In this document: piece after piece, positions 12,551 to 24,027 of the stretch
Layout: each line of letters starts with the position of its first letter
Numbering within the stretch: position 1 is the stretch's first letter
Assembly (NCBI GenBank): GCA_019787685.1
Contig: JAHNUO010000004.1
Coordinates: 186,001-250,000, forward strand
Direction: 5' to 3'
DNA: 64,000 nucleotides
DNA from: Chiua virens
Taxonomy: Eukaryota > Basidiomycota > Agaricomycetes > Boletales > Boletaceae
Notes under the pieces: generated by a model
The model's database searches: none
Told to the model about the DNA's origin: nothing
What the model saw: only the letters and a program-made list of their open reading frames with translations
Made by a program: the position numbers and the translations under genes

Positions 12551-13590
12551 GACAGCGAACCGTCAGCGAACCGTGAGAGCAGTTTGAACGAATTGGAACC
12601 GCAATCCTGCTGTGTCCCATAGATATATACTGTAATGCCGTCTCATGCTGACAAGAGATTCAGCATAATGTCCGATCATGAGCATGGGAGTTAACCTTGA
12701 TGTGATCATGATCAATGATCATGAGACGTGAGGCTGACTAACGTGGGTCGTTTTTAGTCGCCAAAAAGTCCACGTCTCACCACCATTCTTGTTAGCAAGT
12801 TAGCAACTACCAGCGCTCGTACATACGGGGCGTGTACAAGACCGCTGAACGTTGGTGCCATTTGGCTATCGTCGTGCATTGATTGTTACTCGTGCGTTTT
12901 TCATGTCGCGCATCCCACGCGACTGGCAGTCTGTCCTCGCTTGCAAATAACCGGCTTCTTGTCGACCCTCTTGGGATTTATTTGCAGATAGCTTGCGTGG
13001 TGCGCTGGTGTAGATCGGCCTGCCGTTCCAGTCTCCTACTGCCTCGATTTCCTGATGCGTAATGCCAAGAGTGGAGTTCGAGTTTATCCTCGACCATAGT
13101 TCTCAATCATTCCCCACGATCGCAGTGAAATAACCACCACCCCTGGGTCGATTTTACGTCCGTGTTTCGCGCCATAACGATTAGGAATCCGATTTTGTGC
13201 GTTAGCCGCACACCCACTTCATTTTCTTGGACACTCGGATTTGGTTCTCACTGCGGTGCCTTTACGATCCGATTCCTCTTCAGACTCTCCTAGCTACCCA
13301 CAAAAGCATGCTCCCAATATTCATGCAACTCAACAAAACCACTCCTTCCAGGCTTCTTGTTGAATGACTTTTCTCATATCTTCCACTTTTGACGAGGACG
13401 AGATTGCCGTTTTACCTCCTTCCGTGCCGTTATCATGAAGCTTGTGTGATGTTCTTCTCGACGGACATATGGAGGATATGTTGATGCAGATGGTTCAGGG
13501 GTTGATCAAATAGACATACATACCAGCTTACATGCGTGACGCTAAACTTGAAACTGTGCTCATCTCGGTCAATTAGCGCAGCGCCATTCG
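12551..13590. other. Divergent intergenic region with TGATCATGA palindromes
   Basis: Shared upstream region of the TPP enzyme (minus) and KTI12 (plus), with no supported coding segment. At 12675-12725 there is a cluster of TGATCATGA-type palindromes. A 9-bp inverted pair (TGAGACGTG near 12721 and CACGTCTCA near 12771) could form a hairpin. Confidence 0.5.
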
Positions 13591-14721
13591 ATGGCTCTCA
13601 TCACGATATCTGGGTATCCGTGTGCAGGCAAGACCCGTCGCGCGACACAGATCAAAGACCACCTCGAACGACGCCTCGCAGACCCCTCTTATACAGGCCC
13701 ATCTCTTACCGTGACAGTCATCTCCGACGACGCGCTCAACATCCCCCGGTCAGCGTACGACGGTAAGTCCGTCGCTCATCGTGTCTATCGATACCAACGA
13801 CCCAACCCGAACATCAAGACAGCCGATCGGAAAAGCCAGCACGCGCGGCGCTGTTCACAGCGCTCCAGCGACAGCTCGGGCACGACCGGATCGTCATCGT
13901 CGACTCGCTCAACTACATCAAGGGGTTCCGGTACCAGATGTACTGCGTGGCCCGGGAAGCCAAGGTCCGCATGTGTACGGTGCGCGGATGCCGCAGTCCC
14001 AGCCTCCGACTCTGACGGAGCGAAAAGTAGGTCTATGTGATCACACCGCCGGACCAATGTCGGGCGTGGAATCAGATACGGGAGGGGGCGTCGTACGCCG
14101 CTGACACGTGCGTTTCTGTCTTGTCGATGACGATGTGTTTGACGCGACGACTCGGACAGTGTGGATAACCTCATCCAGCGATACGAAGAACCGTCCTCAA
14201 TGGTACGATGGGACTCGCCCCTCTTCACTATCCCCTGGACGGACCCGGACGTGCCCGCCGACGAGCTCTGGCGCACGATCACCCAGGGGTATGTCAAACC
14301 CCCCAACACGGGGACCCAAGCGGTACGTAGCACATTCCTCCCCCATGCCGATGCCAACCACCACACGTATGTATAGATCGCGAAAGCACCGACCAGCGCG
14401 CTCCTGGTCCTCGAGAGCACCACCACTGCGCTCGTCGCAGCCCTGGTTGCCACCCAATCCGCCGCCGCGCTCCCCGGGGGTACGTTCGTCCTCGACGTCC
14501 CCACGTCCACTGGCACCGCGCGCCCGTCGCTTACGCCCCGGATCACCCTCCCACCACGCACGCTGACCCTCTCGGAGCTCCAGCGTCTCAAACGCCAGTT
14601 TGTGGCGATCCACAAGCGCGCGATCACCCTCGGGACGACGGAAATGGGCGAGGTGGATTGGAGCGAAGAGAGTGTGGCGACCAAGTTTGTAACGTATCTC
14701 GAGGAGAACGTCAAAGCTTAG
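13591..14721 (+). CDS. KTI12: KTI12, Elongator-associated P-loop protein
   Basis: KTI12/PSTK-family ATPase that binds tRNA and works with Elongator in modifying wobble uridines (mcm5/ncm5U). The five-exon model is 13591-13762, 13819-13979, 14031-14107, 14160-14322 and 14377-14721, phases agreeing throughout and giving 305 aa, typical for the family. The N-terminus is MALITISGYPCAGKTRRA with a Walker A (GYPCAGKT). Further conserved blocks are VISDDALN, YDDSRSEKPARAAL spanning the first splice, IVIVDSLNYIKGFRYQMYC (Walker B-like), VYVITPPDQC, and DNLIQRYEEPSSMVRWDSPL, a near-diagnostic KTI12 segment. The C-terminal domain ends WSEESVATKFVTYLEENVKA. No frame break, although GC-rich. The start ATG is the first in the frame and sits directly at the P-loop, as in homologues. 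Confidence 0.95.
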
Positions 14722-15697
14722 CGGTCGCATTGTTTTGGAAATGAAGTGAACAGTTGTTTCGCCCGGGGGTCTGGTATACTAGCACGTGTATCGTATCTGA
14801 TTGCAAAATGAATGCCGTCTCGACATCGAATTCCCAATCAACTGAAATAATTCAGAGGACCTGCGCTAGTGTGATGTAGGAGGCGATAAACCCGTCTGTT
14901 TGAGAATGTAAAGGATGAGAGAGAGACAGGGACACGAATTCAAACACGTCAAGATGCCTCTGAAAAAAAAGTGTCAGATGTCGCCAGCGCGTCATCCGAC
15001 GTCGATACGTGATAGTTTCAGCGCTAGACACGGACAGAACACCTGACGCAGGTGTATCAGGAACCGTTGCACGTTGTCATCATAGACGTGAACGGGATGG
15101 ACGGCGCCGCGCTGATCGGTGTCCGCCAAGTCACGTCGGCGGAGGGTATTCTATACATTGCGGTGGCGGCGCTTGCCAGAGCCGTGTGTCACCATTGGGG
15201 TCAACTGTGTCAACGTCGCGGAGGGCCATAGCCAACCGAGTTTTTCAAATTGCACTGCAGGCCTCGTTGGCAGAAGGCTTCGATACGGACCCTCGCATAT
15301 CATATATATGATCGTGGCCCAGGTGGATATACAGACCGACCAACCTGTGTAGCATATTTACCTTTCTGATCTCCGAGAGGAAGAGCTTGAAACGATGCTG
15401 TAGGATGATGGCAACACTGCAGCGGGATGATATGGCGAGCTGTAAATTTATTTTCCATGTTTCATACTGGTCGTCTCGACAACGCGTTAGATGTCAGATC
15501 AGGATATATAATCATACAGAGATATGCACAGCTCCATGGCAAGATGTTACGACAGGCACAATCGAAATCAGGATCAACCAAGCGAGGGAACAGGGATTAT
15601 ACAAAAAGCAGGGCGTACAACCTAGCTGCGAGAGAGGACTGATCAACATATTCTACTCCCAAACACAATGGTTGTCCGACAGATAGATATCGCTGCT
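14722..15697. other. Intergenic, no gene seen
   Basis: Nearly 1 kb between convergent genes (KTI12 plus, membrane protein minus). The open frames present are short, overlap each other and show no family motif. A GT-rich 3' flank of KTI12 is the only visible feature. Confidence 0.5.
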
Positions 15698-17027
15698 CTA
15701 ACTGGGATTAGTGTTGATGAGAAAAACACGGAAACCAAGCAAAAAGGGAATAGATGGGTAATAGTAACATGAACTTCGAATGCGTTCGCCAAGAGCCATG
15801 GTCCACAGCCATGGCCGCTGATGATTCATCTGCTGTCTTGGCAACTCATCGTAGTTGACCTGCTGATTGACGGTAATTTGCACGCCAACCGCTGACGTCG
15901 CCTTGTCGGAATCCTCCTCTCCGACAATCGGGAGTACAACCTTGGCATCCCTGCCAGGGACAGCATCGACAGAATTTTTGTCGTCCCAATGACCCTCTTC
16001 CTTGGGACCATTGACACGAACAGCGCCGACGCTCTTGGTCTGGCCATGAATGTCACCAATGGTGTAGGTAACTGCGCCGCGCGCGCGTGCAACGCCAGTG
16101 CCGCTGAGGGTACCGCTTGCACCGCTCGTACCGCCCGATCCACTGGCGCTAAAGGTACCACCATTCTCAAGGGGACCTCTAACGCCAAGAACGATGCGCA
16201 TGCTCATTGTTGCGGTGAGGACGCCTGCCATGCTGGTGATGATTGTCTTGATCGGATCGTCGTAACCAGTGGGGGTCATGATGAAGTAAAAGAGGACGTT
16301 GGCGAGGTTCACGATGAGGACAGCGCCGTAAAGGTTGAGGTTATCGCGGAGCATGAGGCGCCAGGGAGTGATGCGCTTGGCATCGAGAGATTTGATAGAG
16401 CGCTTGACAGGCGAGAGTAAAGGTGGTTGCATAAAGAATGGTGGGAGCGAGCCAGTAGATAGCGACCCAGCTCTGGTTATTCAGCGGGCCAGCGATGCAG
16501 CCTTGACCGTCGAGGAGATGAACAGACCGGTAGAAACCGCAGCAAACAGCGGTGACGACACCCTGGACGAATAAAAGAACCAAGAGGAGAGCGCGAATAC
16601 GGGTCTCGTGGTTATAAATGGCGGTGACACGAATGACGTGCACGGCAGAAGCTGCGAAAAGAAGGATCGCAGTGCAGATGGGCTCATAAGGCCAAAACTG
16701 GAGACAGTCGGGGTTCTGTTTTACAGAGGTAGAGAAGAACATGGCACCTGAGGGACTGGGTGAGATGCGAACAAGCGCTGGGGCGAGAAACAGACCTGTG
16801 ACGATAAAGTCTGTGAGGACCCATACTTGGAGGAAGTAGTAGAGTGCCTTGAGTGCGGGCCAGGCTTTTGTGCGGCCGAGACGGTACGATCTCGGGGTAA
16901 GGACGAGGGTATCCCAGGCGAGTACGGTGAGTGTGCAGACATAGAAGTATTTTTGAGCGGATAAGTGTGGTGAGAGATTGAGAGAGTTTGGTAGATCGAT
17001 TGTAGGGGAGGTACTGTTATCACCCAT
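15698..17027 (-). CDS. Polytopic membrane protein, DUF6533-like, one frame break
   Basis: A protein of about 430 aa with an N-terminal block of about seven hydrophobic helices and a Gly/Ser/Thr-rich cytosolic tail. The start is put at 17027 (MGDNSTSPTIDLPN); the upstream in-frame ATG at 17126 would add a non-hydrophobic leader. The first helix region, FYVCTLTVLAWDTLVLTPRSY, resembles the DUF6533 opening (hydrophobic, D, then L.P/L.R), common in Agaricomycetes and of unknown function. Near 16397 one extra base separates FTLACQAL from IKSLDAKRITPWRLMLRDN; removing it restores one frame. As given, the first frame continues to a stop around 16341 while the second holds the last two helices and the tail. 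The tail (GGTSGASGTLSGTG) is low complexity. Function and ligand are unknown. Confidence 0.6.
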
Positions 17028-17373
17028 GACGACGACGGGAAGAAGAAGGGGCAAACGCGAGCGTATCGGTTCAAGTGAGGCTCGTTTTATGTTGGATACA
17101 TAAAACACAGCATCAATCAAAATCATTATGTAACTTGACCCCGGTCACTTTTCTATTCTCCACTTTACGACCCTTTCCAAGTCGTTCTCGACGTCGAGCA
17201 GCTCATGGCGACAACGACGACAACCACCCCATCTAGTGGGACGAGCTCGTCTGCCCCCTCCTCGCCGAAATCTAATTCGAACACTGCATCGCTATATCTG
17301 TACGTGCCACTCCCACACCGCCCCTGGCTGTCGCTCATATTGCCAATGTTGTCCATCGTTCTCTCCCATCATC

Positions 17374-18267
17374 ATGGACGCCACCAGCTTCACGTTCCTC
17401 GCCACGATACTGATCCTCGTTCTGCTCTCAGCTTCACTTCTCCTCAGATCCTATATTCTCCGCAGGAGATACAGGCGGCGCTTCCAACAGGCTTACGCAG
17501 ACTATCCTACTCTCGACGGTGGCCCACCGGATGCATTGGATCTTCTCGACCCCTGGGAGAGATTCCGCCGACGTGCAACTCGGAGAGGTTTGGGTCCTAA
17601 ACCTGTCCTGTGCGATATCTGGATACTCCCTCCGGACAAGGATGACACTTGGTCGTCGATCACAGCAAGTACCCTTTCCATCCATCTTATCATCATGGGA
17701 TCTGATCGACTTTTTTGAATTTCCTCTCAGCCTGTTTCTGTGCGCTGTAGCCCCTCTCACCCGGCCGCATTGGTTTCACAACCGGAACCGATTCCGACAC
17801 CCGCTGCTCCATCCTCACCCCGACCCCTTCCTTCCTTCCTCTCCCAACTCCGCATCCCAACTTCCTTTCCCTCCTTGTCGCCTCCCAGGCAGGCACACAC
17901 ACACATAGATTCCCCTGCCAAATCACCTCCTCCAGAGACCAAATCACCTGATTCCATACCCTGCAGCGAAAAGGACACTTCTACCCTCTCTGTTTACGTG
18001 TTCGTCGCCATGCCAGACGCCTCTGCCCCAGTGCATCTTCCCTTACCCGGTGTCAAGGGCAAGGGTGTCCACCCCCTCAAGTCTCAGGCACCTCATCAGG
18101 GCAATCTTGCGGATCCGCTTTTGCCGTCATCCCTTTACCGATCTGCCCCATTGACACGCACAACCGACTCGGTTCTGGATGACAGGCGGATTGCCGTTGA
18201 TCGAGTTCGGTCTCGTCCAAATGAGAACGGGGGAGTGGGTATGGGAAAACGAATAGCATTGACATGA
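17374..18267 (+). CDS. Single-pass membrane protein with Pro/Ser-rich tail (unknown function)
   Basis: Start MDATSFTFLATILILVLLSA, one signal-anchor helix followed at once by a basic cluster (RRRYRRRF), so the tail is expected in the cytosol. Exon 1 ends at 17664. The intron 17665-17730 has a GC donor (GCAAGT) and a CTCTCAG acceptor; with it the frame joins WSSIT to PVSVRCSPSHP and stays open to TGA 18265-18267. The second exon is Pro/Ser rich with a short conserved-looking VYVFVAMP segment, which I associate with a basidiomycete-specific family of small single-pass proteins. About 275 aa in all. The upstream GT at 17205 lies in another frame and is not needed. Function unknown. Confidence 0.6.
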
Positions 18268-18370
18268 TTTAATGATCCAAGTACACGCGAAACCTGGACA
18301 ACTGACTTATATTATACAATTCTTCAGCTATGAACACTTACTCTAGTATATTGTATTCTGGCTGTTTCGT

Positions 18371-18760
18371 AATTCAGTTGTGACGTTCGATAGGTATGTC
18401 ACACGATGTCGTCTCGAACTTGGCTCGGAAAACAAATGATGCTATTCTCGCTAGTTAGCATCGTGATTACCCCCTTTGTTTTCGGTTGACGTCGGTCAAT
18501 CATGCTGGATGAATTGCATCATGATAATTTACCCAGCCTCCAAGTTCCGATCTTATCGCGCGGGCGGGCGCTGAACCGCCTCTATTCATATCAGTATCAA
18601 GCACCGTTCGTCCGTACCTGCAGTGCACCCACAGTCATACGTGAACCTCAAAGGTGCACGTCTTGACTTGTACTTTGAACCTTTGGTATGGCGATCACTG
18701 GTCAGGTACCAGAACGCCAGAACGCCAAGTCAGACACACGCGGTCCGTTCAGGAACGTTA
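18371..18760 (+). repeat. Direct repeat, unit 1 (3' flank of membrane-protein copy C)
   Basis: Resembles 19731-20080 over several hundred bases. Shared blocks include ATTCAGTTGTG, TCTCGAACTTGG/TCTCGGACTTGG, AAGTTCCGATCTTAT, GCGCGGGCGGGCGCTGAACC, CATATCAGTATCAAGC and GACTTGTACTTTGAACC. It lies downstream of the truncated copy C (minus strand), exactly as unit 2 lies downstream of copy B. It contains no coding sequence. Confidence 0.8.
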
Positions 18761-18938
18761 TAGATTCTATGTATGTACTGATGCTAAGGATAGGCGAAGA
18801 TCACGAGAATGCACCCATGATCGATTCGGTCTCAAGCCTAAATATCGTGATGGCAGGTCTAGGCCAGATGTCGATGCATCCGATGTGGATGAGCGATGGG
18901 TATCTATCGCGAGACGACGGAAACCTTGGCAAATCAAT

Positions 18939-19600
18939 CTATTCCGTCACCTTGAGCAAACAAGCCAAGATTCTCAGACGCAAAAGTTCGCCCCTATTTA
19001 GGGTAGAAGCCTGAGACGAATGAAACGCGCCACTGAGTGGGATGGAATCAGAAACCAGGTAATACTTATGCAGGTAACCAGAGGAAGTCTTGAAAGCCTG
19101 CAGGACTAGGTCAGTGTAATTCACAAAGCGTCTAGTAGCAGCTGAAGTCATACCTAATGCCAAGGGCCCCAAAAACATCACAATCTCTTCGACGCATCCC
19201 TGATAGACGATTCTCGCAGCAAAGACAAGAACTGAACAGGCAAGAACGATGACACTCCAAGTCTCCAACGGATTGTTTTTCATCGTCACTGCCCATGATC
19301 CAGTGATTGCAAAGATGATGCAAACGGAATTACACACATCGCCCCAGTTGGTGTCGAAAGCGCGGAGGAATCACTGCTCATACAACAAGCACCGGTACAG
19401 TCTGAAAATAGCACTCGGGTGAGCGTTTAATTACTCGGGCGGTACAAGTTGTTACCGACATGAATATAAGAATCGCGAGTAGGATCAAGGCAATGGTGTA
19501 CCATGAAGATAGCTGTCGATGAAGTTCGATATCACAAAAAATGAACTGAAAGCATTACCGAGCGAAACGCAGATGCAGAAGTAGATGGCAAAGTCGAAAG
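18939..19600 (-). pseudogene. Truncated third copy (C) of the tandem multi-pass membrane protein
   Basis: Matches copies A (22104-23393) and B (20349-21633) in pieces: a first helix ending SNFIDSYLHGTP, an MFMSVTTCT segment in another frame, and then the best preserved exon with SWAVTMKNNPLETWSVIVLA and RIVYQGCVEEI. The exon that in A and B carries the VSKHRARTYRKF loop and two helices is missing: after the intron at about 19087-19141 the sequence jumps to a degenerate last exon ending at TAG 18939-18941. The N-terminal exon is eroded. A relic from internal deletion. Confidence 0.75.
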
Positions 19601-19730
19601 ACGTGCTAAAATGCACAGGACAATGAGATGCTGCTAACGGGGTCGATCGAGGGGCAAGAGTTCTAGAAACACCAACTTAGTAGACAAGGTTTCTGCCGGC
19701 GGAGCGCGGCCGCTCGATTCCAAGTTAATT

Positions 19731-20080
19731 ATTCAGTTGTGGGTATGTCTCGATCTCGGACTTGGCTCCGAAATCAAACGAGAGCTATTCTCGCCCAACA
19801 TTGTGATGGATGTTCATTATCGATTGACCCACGTTCACACCAGACAATCACGCAGGACCATGACTGCGTCCTGCCTGCACAAGTTCCGATCTTATGGCGC
19901 GGGCGGGCGCTGAACCGCCTTTACACGTGGCATATCAGTATCAAGCCTCTGTTCGCCGTGCTCAGGCACTCACAGCACTCATGAACGTTTGAACGCCCCC
20001 GAGGCATGCGGGTCGACTTGTACTTTGAACCCTCGCTGGTGATCATCATCGGGTACCAAAGTCCGAGGCAGAACGCGCAG
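19731..20080 (+). repeat. Direct repeat, unit 2 (3' flank of membrane-protein copy B)
   Basis: Second unit of the repeat described at 18371-18760, about 1.36 kb away in the same orientation. It lies just past the 3' end of copy B, so the duplicated unit comprised a gene plus its 3' flank. Confidence 0.8.
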
Positions 20081-20348
20081 CCCAAGACACTATGTACATC
20101 CAGATATCCAGGAACGTCATGAATTCCAAAATGCATAGCTAGATGGAGTCCAGGCCGCCCTAGCAGATACTGTACTCACCTCAACATACCGACTCGGAGA
20201 ATACGCGGACGAGTAGGGCCGTCAATGGTCGATTTGGCCGCACATCGTGATGCGGGTCTTGGCCCTAGTAACACTTGGAATAGCAAGGCTGAATTTGAGT
20301 CGGCCAAGTATATATATCATGAGGTGACAGAAACCTTGTCGAATCTAT

Positions 20349-21633
20349 CTATTCCATCAAAGTCGAGTAGGAGCCGGTAAACGTCAGGATGAGAAGGGCG
20401 GTTAAAAGCAGGAGCAAAGTCACATCAATGAGGAGGAAGCATCTGTTCATCCAAAGGTACCAGCCACGAATCGAAACTTCGGATGCACACCAGGAAATTC
20501 CGCTAATGCAAACACCCATCAAGCCCAAGAGGATGCCCCGAAGGCTGCAGAGGCTAGATGTCAAATATACCTAACTTTCAGGCAGCAATAACACATGCCT
20601 GGTTTGGATTTCAAGAGATTTGCAGAGCGACCGATAGGAAAGGATTGCACTATAGCCCACAGGAGGTAAACATAAGACCAAGGCCGTAAAGAATTTGGCA
20701 TCGATGAACGGGAAAACTGTCCACACGACCAGTAATCCAAGTTGGAAAAGAAAGCCAGTGACAATGATACTGAATTTCCGATATGTGCGTGCTCGATGTT
20801 TGGACACACCAGAAATGGTGAAGGCGACATTCAACACCAAGGATACTAACAAGGGTCAGTGCGATCCACGAAGTGTGGCAACTGAAGCGCCGATGCATGC
20901 CATACCTAGTGTAGCACTTCCAAGAAAAAGGACCCGTAAAACACCGCAATCTCTTCGACACATCCGTGAGTGATGGGCGATTTCCCCAATAATAAGCAGA
21001 GCTGAGCAGACAAGAACGAAGACACTCCATGTCTCTAACGGATAGTTTTTTCATCATCACTGCCCATTCTCCAATAAGCCAAATAGCCTACAAGGATCAT
21101 GGAAAACGGAATTACCAGCCCACCGTTTACTGATGTAAAACACATAGTCCCAGTCGGTGTCGAGCAGCCATTGCAAGCTCGGAGGCGGATCATCCTCATA
21201 CAATGAGCACCAGTACAATCTGAAAATAGCAGAGGTGAGCTTGTGTTTAATGGCTCGGATGGTACATGTTACCGACATGAACATAAGAAGCGCGGGAACA
21301 AAATCAAGGAGGTTCAACTTGAACGGTGAGTCATTAAGATAGTTATCGATGAACTTCGATACCACAAATGAAAAGGGGATGACACCGAGGAAGATTCGGT
21401 TAAGAGTGAAACGGGACCTCGTATGTCTCTCGAAGAGATTGGATTGGTTACCTGGACTGGAACCAATGCTGCTATTCGAGTTTGGGTCCCCATTCACTTC
21501 CAAAGACTCGGAAGTAATCGCACCAGAGAGTGTGTCACCTAGGATCGAAGGTGGGGTGAACACACGTTGATGGTGAATCGGTCGAATCGGTGCCATTTGC
21601 ACGGGATGATTGCCTGCGAGTCTGAGTCGTCAT
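20349..21633 (-). CDS. Multi-pass membrane protein of unknown family, tandem copy B
   Basis: Start put at 21633 (MTTQTRRQSSRANGT), because copy A begins MTTRRQSTRENGT and the promoter regions also match; that frame is joined to the body only by removing one T near 21549. Then come an S/N/G-rich N-terminus, RSRFTLNRIFLGVIPFSFVV (TM1), NLLDFVPALLMFMSV (TM2), LYWCSLYEDDPPPSLQWLL (conserved loop), and after an intron at about 21076-21124 the block KNYPLETWSVFVLV, which needs removal of one A from the run at 21046-21051. Further exons hold VSKHRARTYRKF and two or three helices. The last exon ends LTFTGSYSTLME at TAG 20349-20351. About six to seven hydrophobic segments. I do not recognise the family. 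Confidence 0.55.
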
Positions 21634-22103
21634 GATGGGCAACCACAGGAATGTCATAGGAATACTCACAATCACCGTCGTATCAGCACTTTACGTTGGA
21701 CACATAGGGCCACAGCATAAGTGTCGTAAGGACGTCGACCTCATTTGGACTCGGAGGACCAGCTCACCAACTGTATGTATTGAGCACAACTGTAAGTACC
21801 TTTAGTCGGTTAAAAAAGTGGCTGTTAGGCTTCAATGACAGTCCACTGGCACAAAAGAGTAACAACTTCCCACAGCTATCTAAAGAAACAGACCTGTAAA
21901 ACAATTAATTAATTAATTCTGAACGTCCTCAAATTTGAGTTGAGGTCTGAGACCAGTCTCCAAGTACACATAGAGCTGATCATCACCGTGAGGGTTGTCC
22001 AAGACCCAGACACGGGCAAAGATCCAATATATATGTAGTATAGGATTGATGGGATCTAATGGGGTCTTGTGATGACAAAGACGAAGCTTGGCAAGAAAAT
22101 CTG

Positions 22104-23393
22104 CTATTCTATCAAATCGAGTAGAAAATCGCTAATCAAAGTCAAGATTAAAATGCCTGTCACACATAGGATGCAAATCGCATAGAGGACAAGAAAGATT
22201 ATGATCATCCAAAGCAAGTTACCATCATAAATCGAAATGTTGGATACAGACCAGGCAACAAAACTAATACAGCCACCCAGCACACACAAGAAGATGCTAC
22301 AAAAGACTGCAGACCAGATGTGAAAGAGCCTACTTTGAAGTAACAAGGGCACATACCTAGTTTGGACCGCAATAGATATGCTGTACGTCCGATAGAAAGA
22401 ACCAGAAATACACCTAAAACAGATACCCACGAAGCGACGGACACACTAGATACTGTTATCGATGAACGAGGAATCCAGCGTTGATATGACCAGTGATCCA
22501 ATTTGGAAAAGAACGCCGACAACGATGATGCTGAATTTTCGAGAAGTGTATGCACGATGTTTGGATACACCGGAAATAGTGAAAACCACATTCAAGGCCA
22601 TGTACACTAGCGAGGGTCAGTAAAATTCATGAAGCGCTGACTTGGATGCATTGTCATACCTAAGGCAAAACTTTCGATGAACAAGGTAAATGAAAGATCG
22701 CAATTTCTTTGACACATCCTGTGACTGATAGACGATTCTCCCAATAAAGGTCAGAGTTGAATAGACCAGGACGAAGACACTCCATGTCTCCAGTGGGTTG
22801 TTTTTCATTGCCACTGCCAGCGCCCATTTCCCAGTAAGCCAAACAACTACAAGGATCGTAGCAAACGGAATTACTTACCAGCGCACCGCTTACTGATGTC
22901 AAACAGATAGTTCCAGTCGGTGTCGAGTAACCATTGCAAGCGCGGAGGGGGGTCAGCCTCATACAACGAACACCAGTACAATCTGGAAACAGCACTCAGG
23001 TGAGGTTTGGATTGACAACTCGAATAGTCTGGTACCGACATAAACATAGATGTCACTGGAATAAAATCCAAGAGGTTCACCTGTCAAGGGTGCACCATGA
23101 AGATAACTATCAGCGAATTTCGATGCCACAAATACGAAGGGGATGACACCGAGGAGGATTCGGTGAAGTGTGAAACGAGACCTCAGGTGTCTCTCGATAA
23201 CATTTGACTGGTCACCCTCACTGAGATCAATGGTGCTATTTAAAACTGGGTCCGCGCTTGCTTCCGATAGCTCGGAGGTAATCGTGCCACTGGCGGAGAG
23301 TGCGTTATGGATCGAGGTGGGGTGATCTGACGTTGATGGTGAATTGGTGACATTTGTGCCATTTTCACGGGTGGATTGCCTGCGAGTCGTCAT
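22104..23393 (-). CDS. Multi-pass membrane protein of unknown family, tandem copy A
   Basis: Best preserved member of the triplet. Start at 23393 (MTTRRQSTRENGT), polar N-terminus, RSRFTLHRILLGVIPFVFVA (TM1), NLLDFIPVTSMFMSV (TM2; reached by removing one base of CC at 23080-23081), LYWCSLYEADPPPRLQWLL, an intron at about 22850-22896, GKWALAVAMKNNPLETW plus a helix, then VSKHRAYTSRKFSIIVV and further helices. The last exon ends ILTLISDFLLDLIE at TAG 22104-22106. Spacing and introns match copy B. The acidic/proline loop between TM2 and TM3 is the most conserved element of the family and could be a diagnostic signature. Function unknown; the architecture would fit a receptor-like or scaffold membrane protein, but that is only a guess. 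Confidence 0.55.
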
Positions 23394-24027
23394 GATGGGC
23401 CAGTCACAGTGGAGACACAGGAATTATGCAGGAACAACCTCGTAAGTACATGCACTTGTCCTCGCACAGCATAAGTGCCGTAAGAACATGACAGTTTATC
23501 ACCCTGACGGTGACGGTGTCACACGAAATGGAACAGCCCTAACTCTACTCGATTAACGAAGAGCTGGGGGATACAACAAGGTGGAAGTCATTTTTAAGTG
23601 TCCACCCAAATTTCCTATAACGGCTCGACACTACGATGACTTTTGAATTCATTGGAACAATTGTTCATGATCGCTGTTCAATATTCGATTCCAGCTCTTT
23701 GAGTCCCAGATCCTGGATTGTTTTAGCACGGGCAACCTGAACTTGGTCCCGTGTCCTACTACATAGTACTAAATCGGATCCCATCCCTCGAGCTCTGCCT
23801 CCACACCGCGATACTGCCGAACGTTGTGATCTCTGCAATTTCTAGAAAGTCTCCGTACCAATGATTGAGCTCATGCCACTGTGAATTCATTGACGAAACA
23901 AACAAACATACTAGTACATACACTGTGACAGTCGAGTCAGAATCGAACGCTCTAAAATACACCTCCAAAAGAATCGAAACAACTTACTCTTGTCGCACTC
24001 CTAGGTCCTCTCTGCCCATCACGCATA
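23394..24027. other. Intergenic, no gene seen
   Basis: The first 100 bases, upstream of copy A, resemble the region upstream of copy B (21634-21740): both have GATGGGC, CACAGGAAT and CACAGCATAAGTG in order. The rest has no coding signal. Confidence 0.5.
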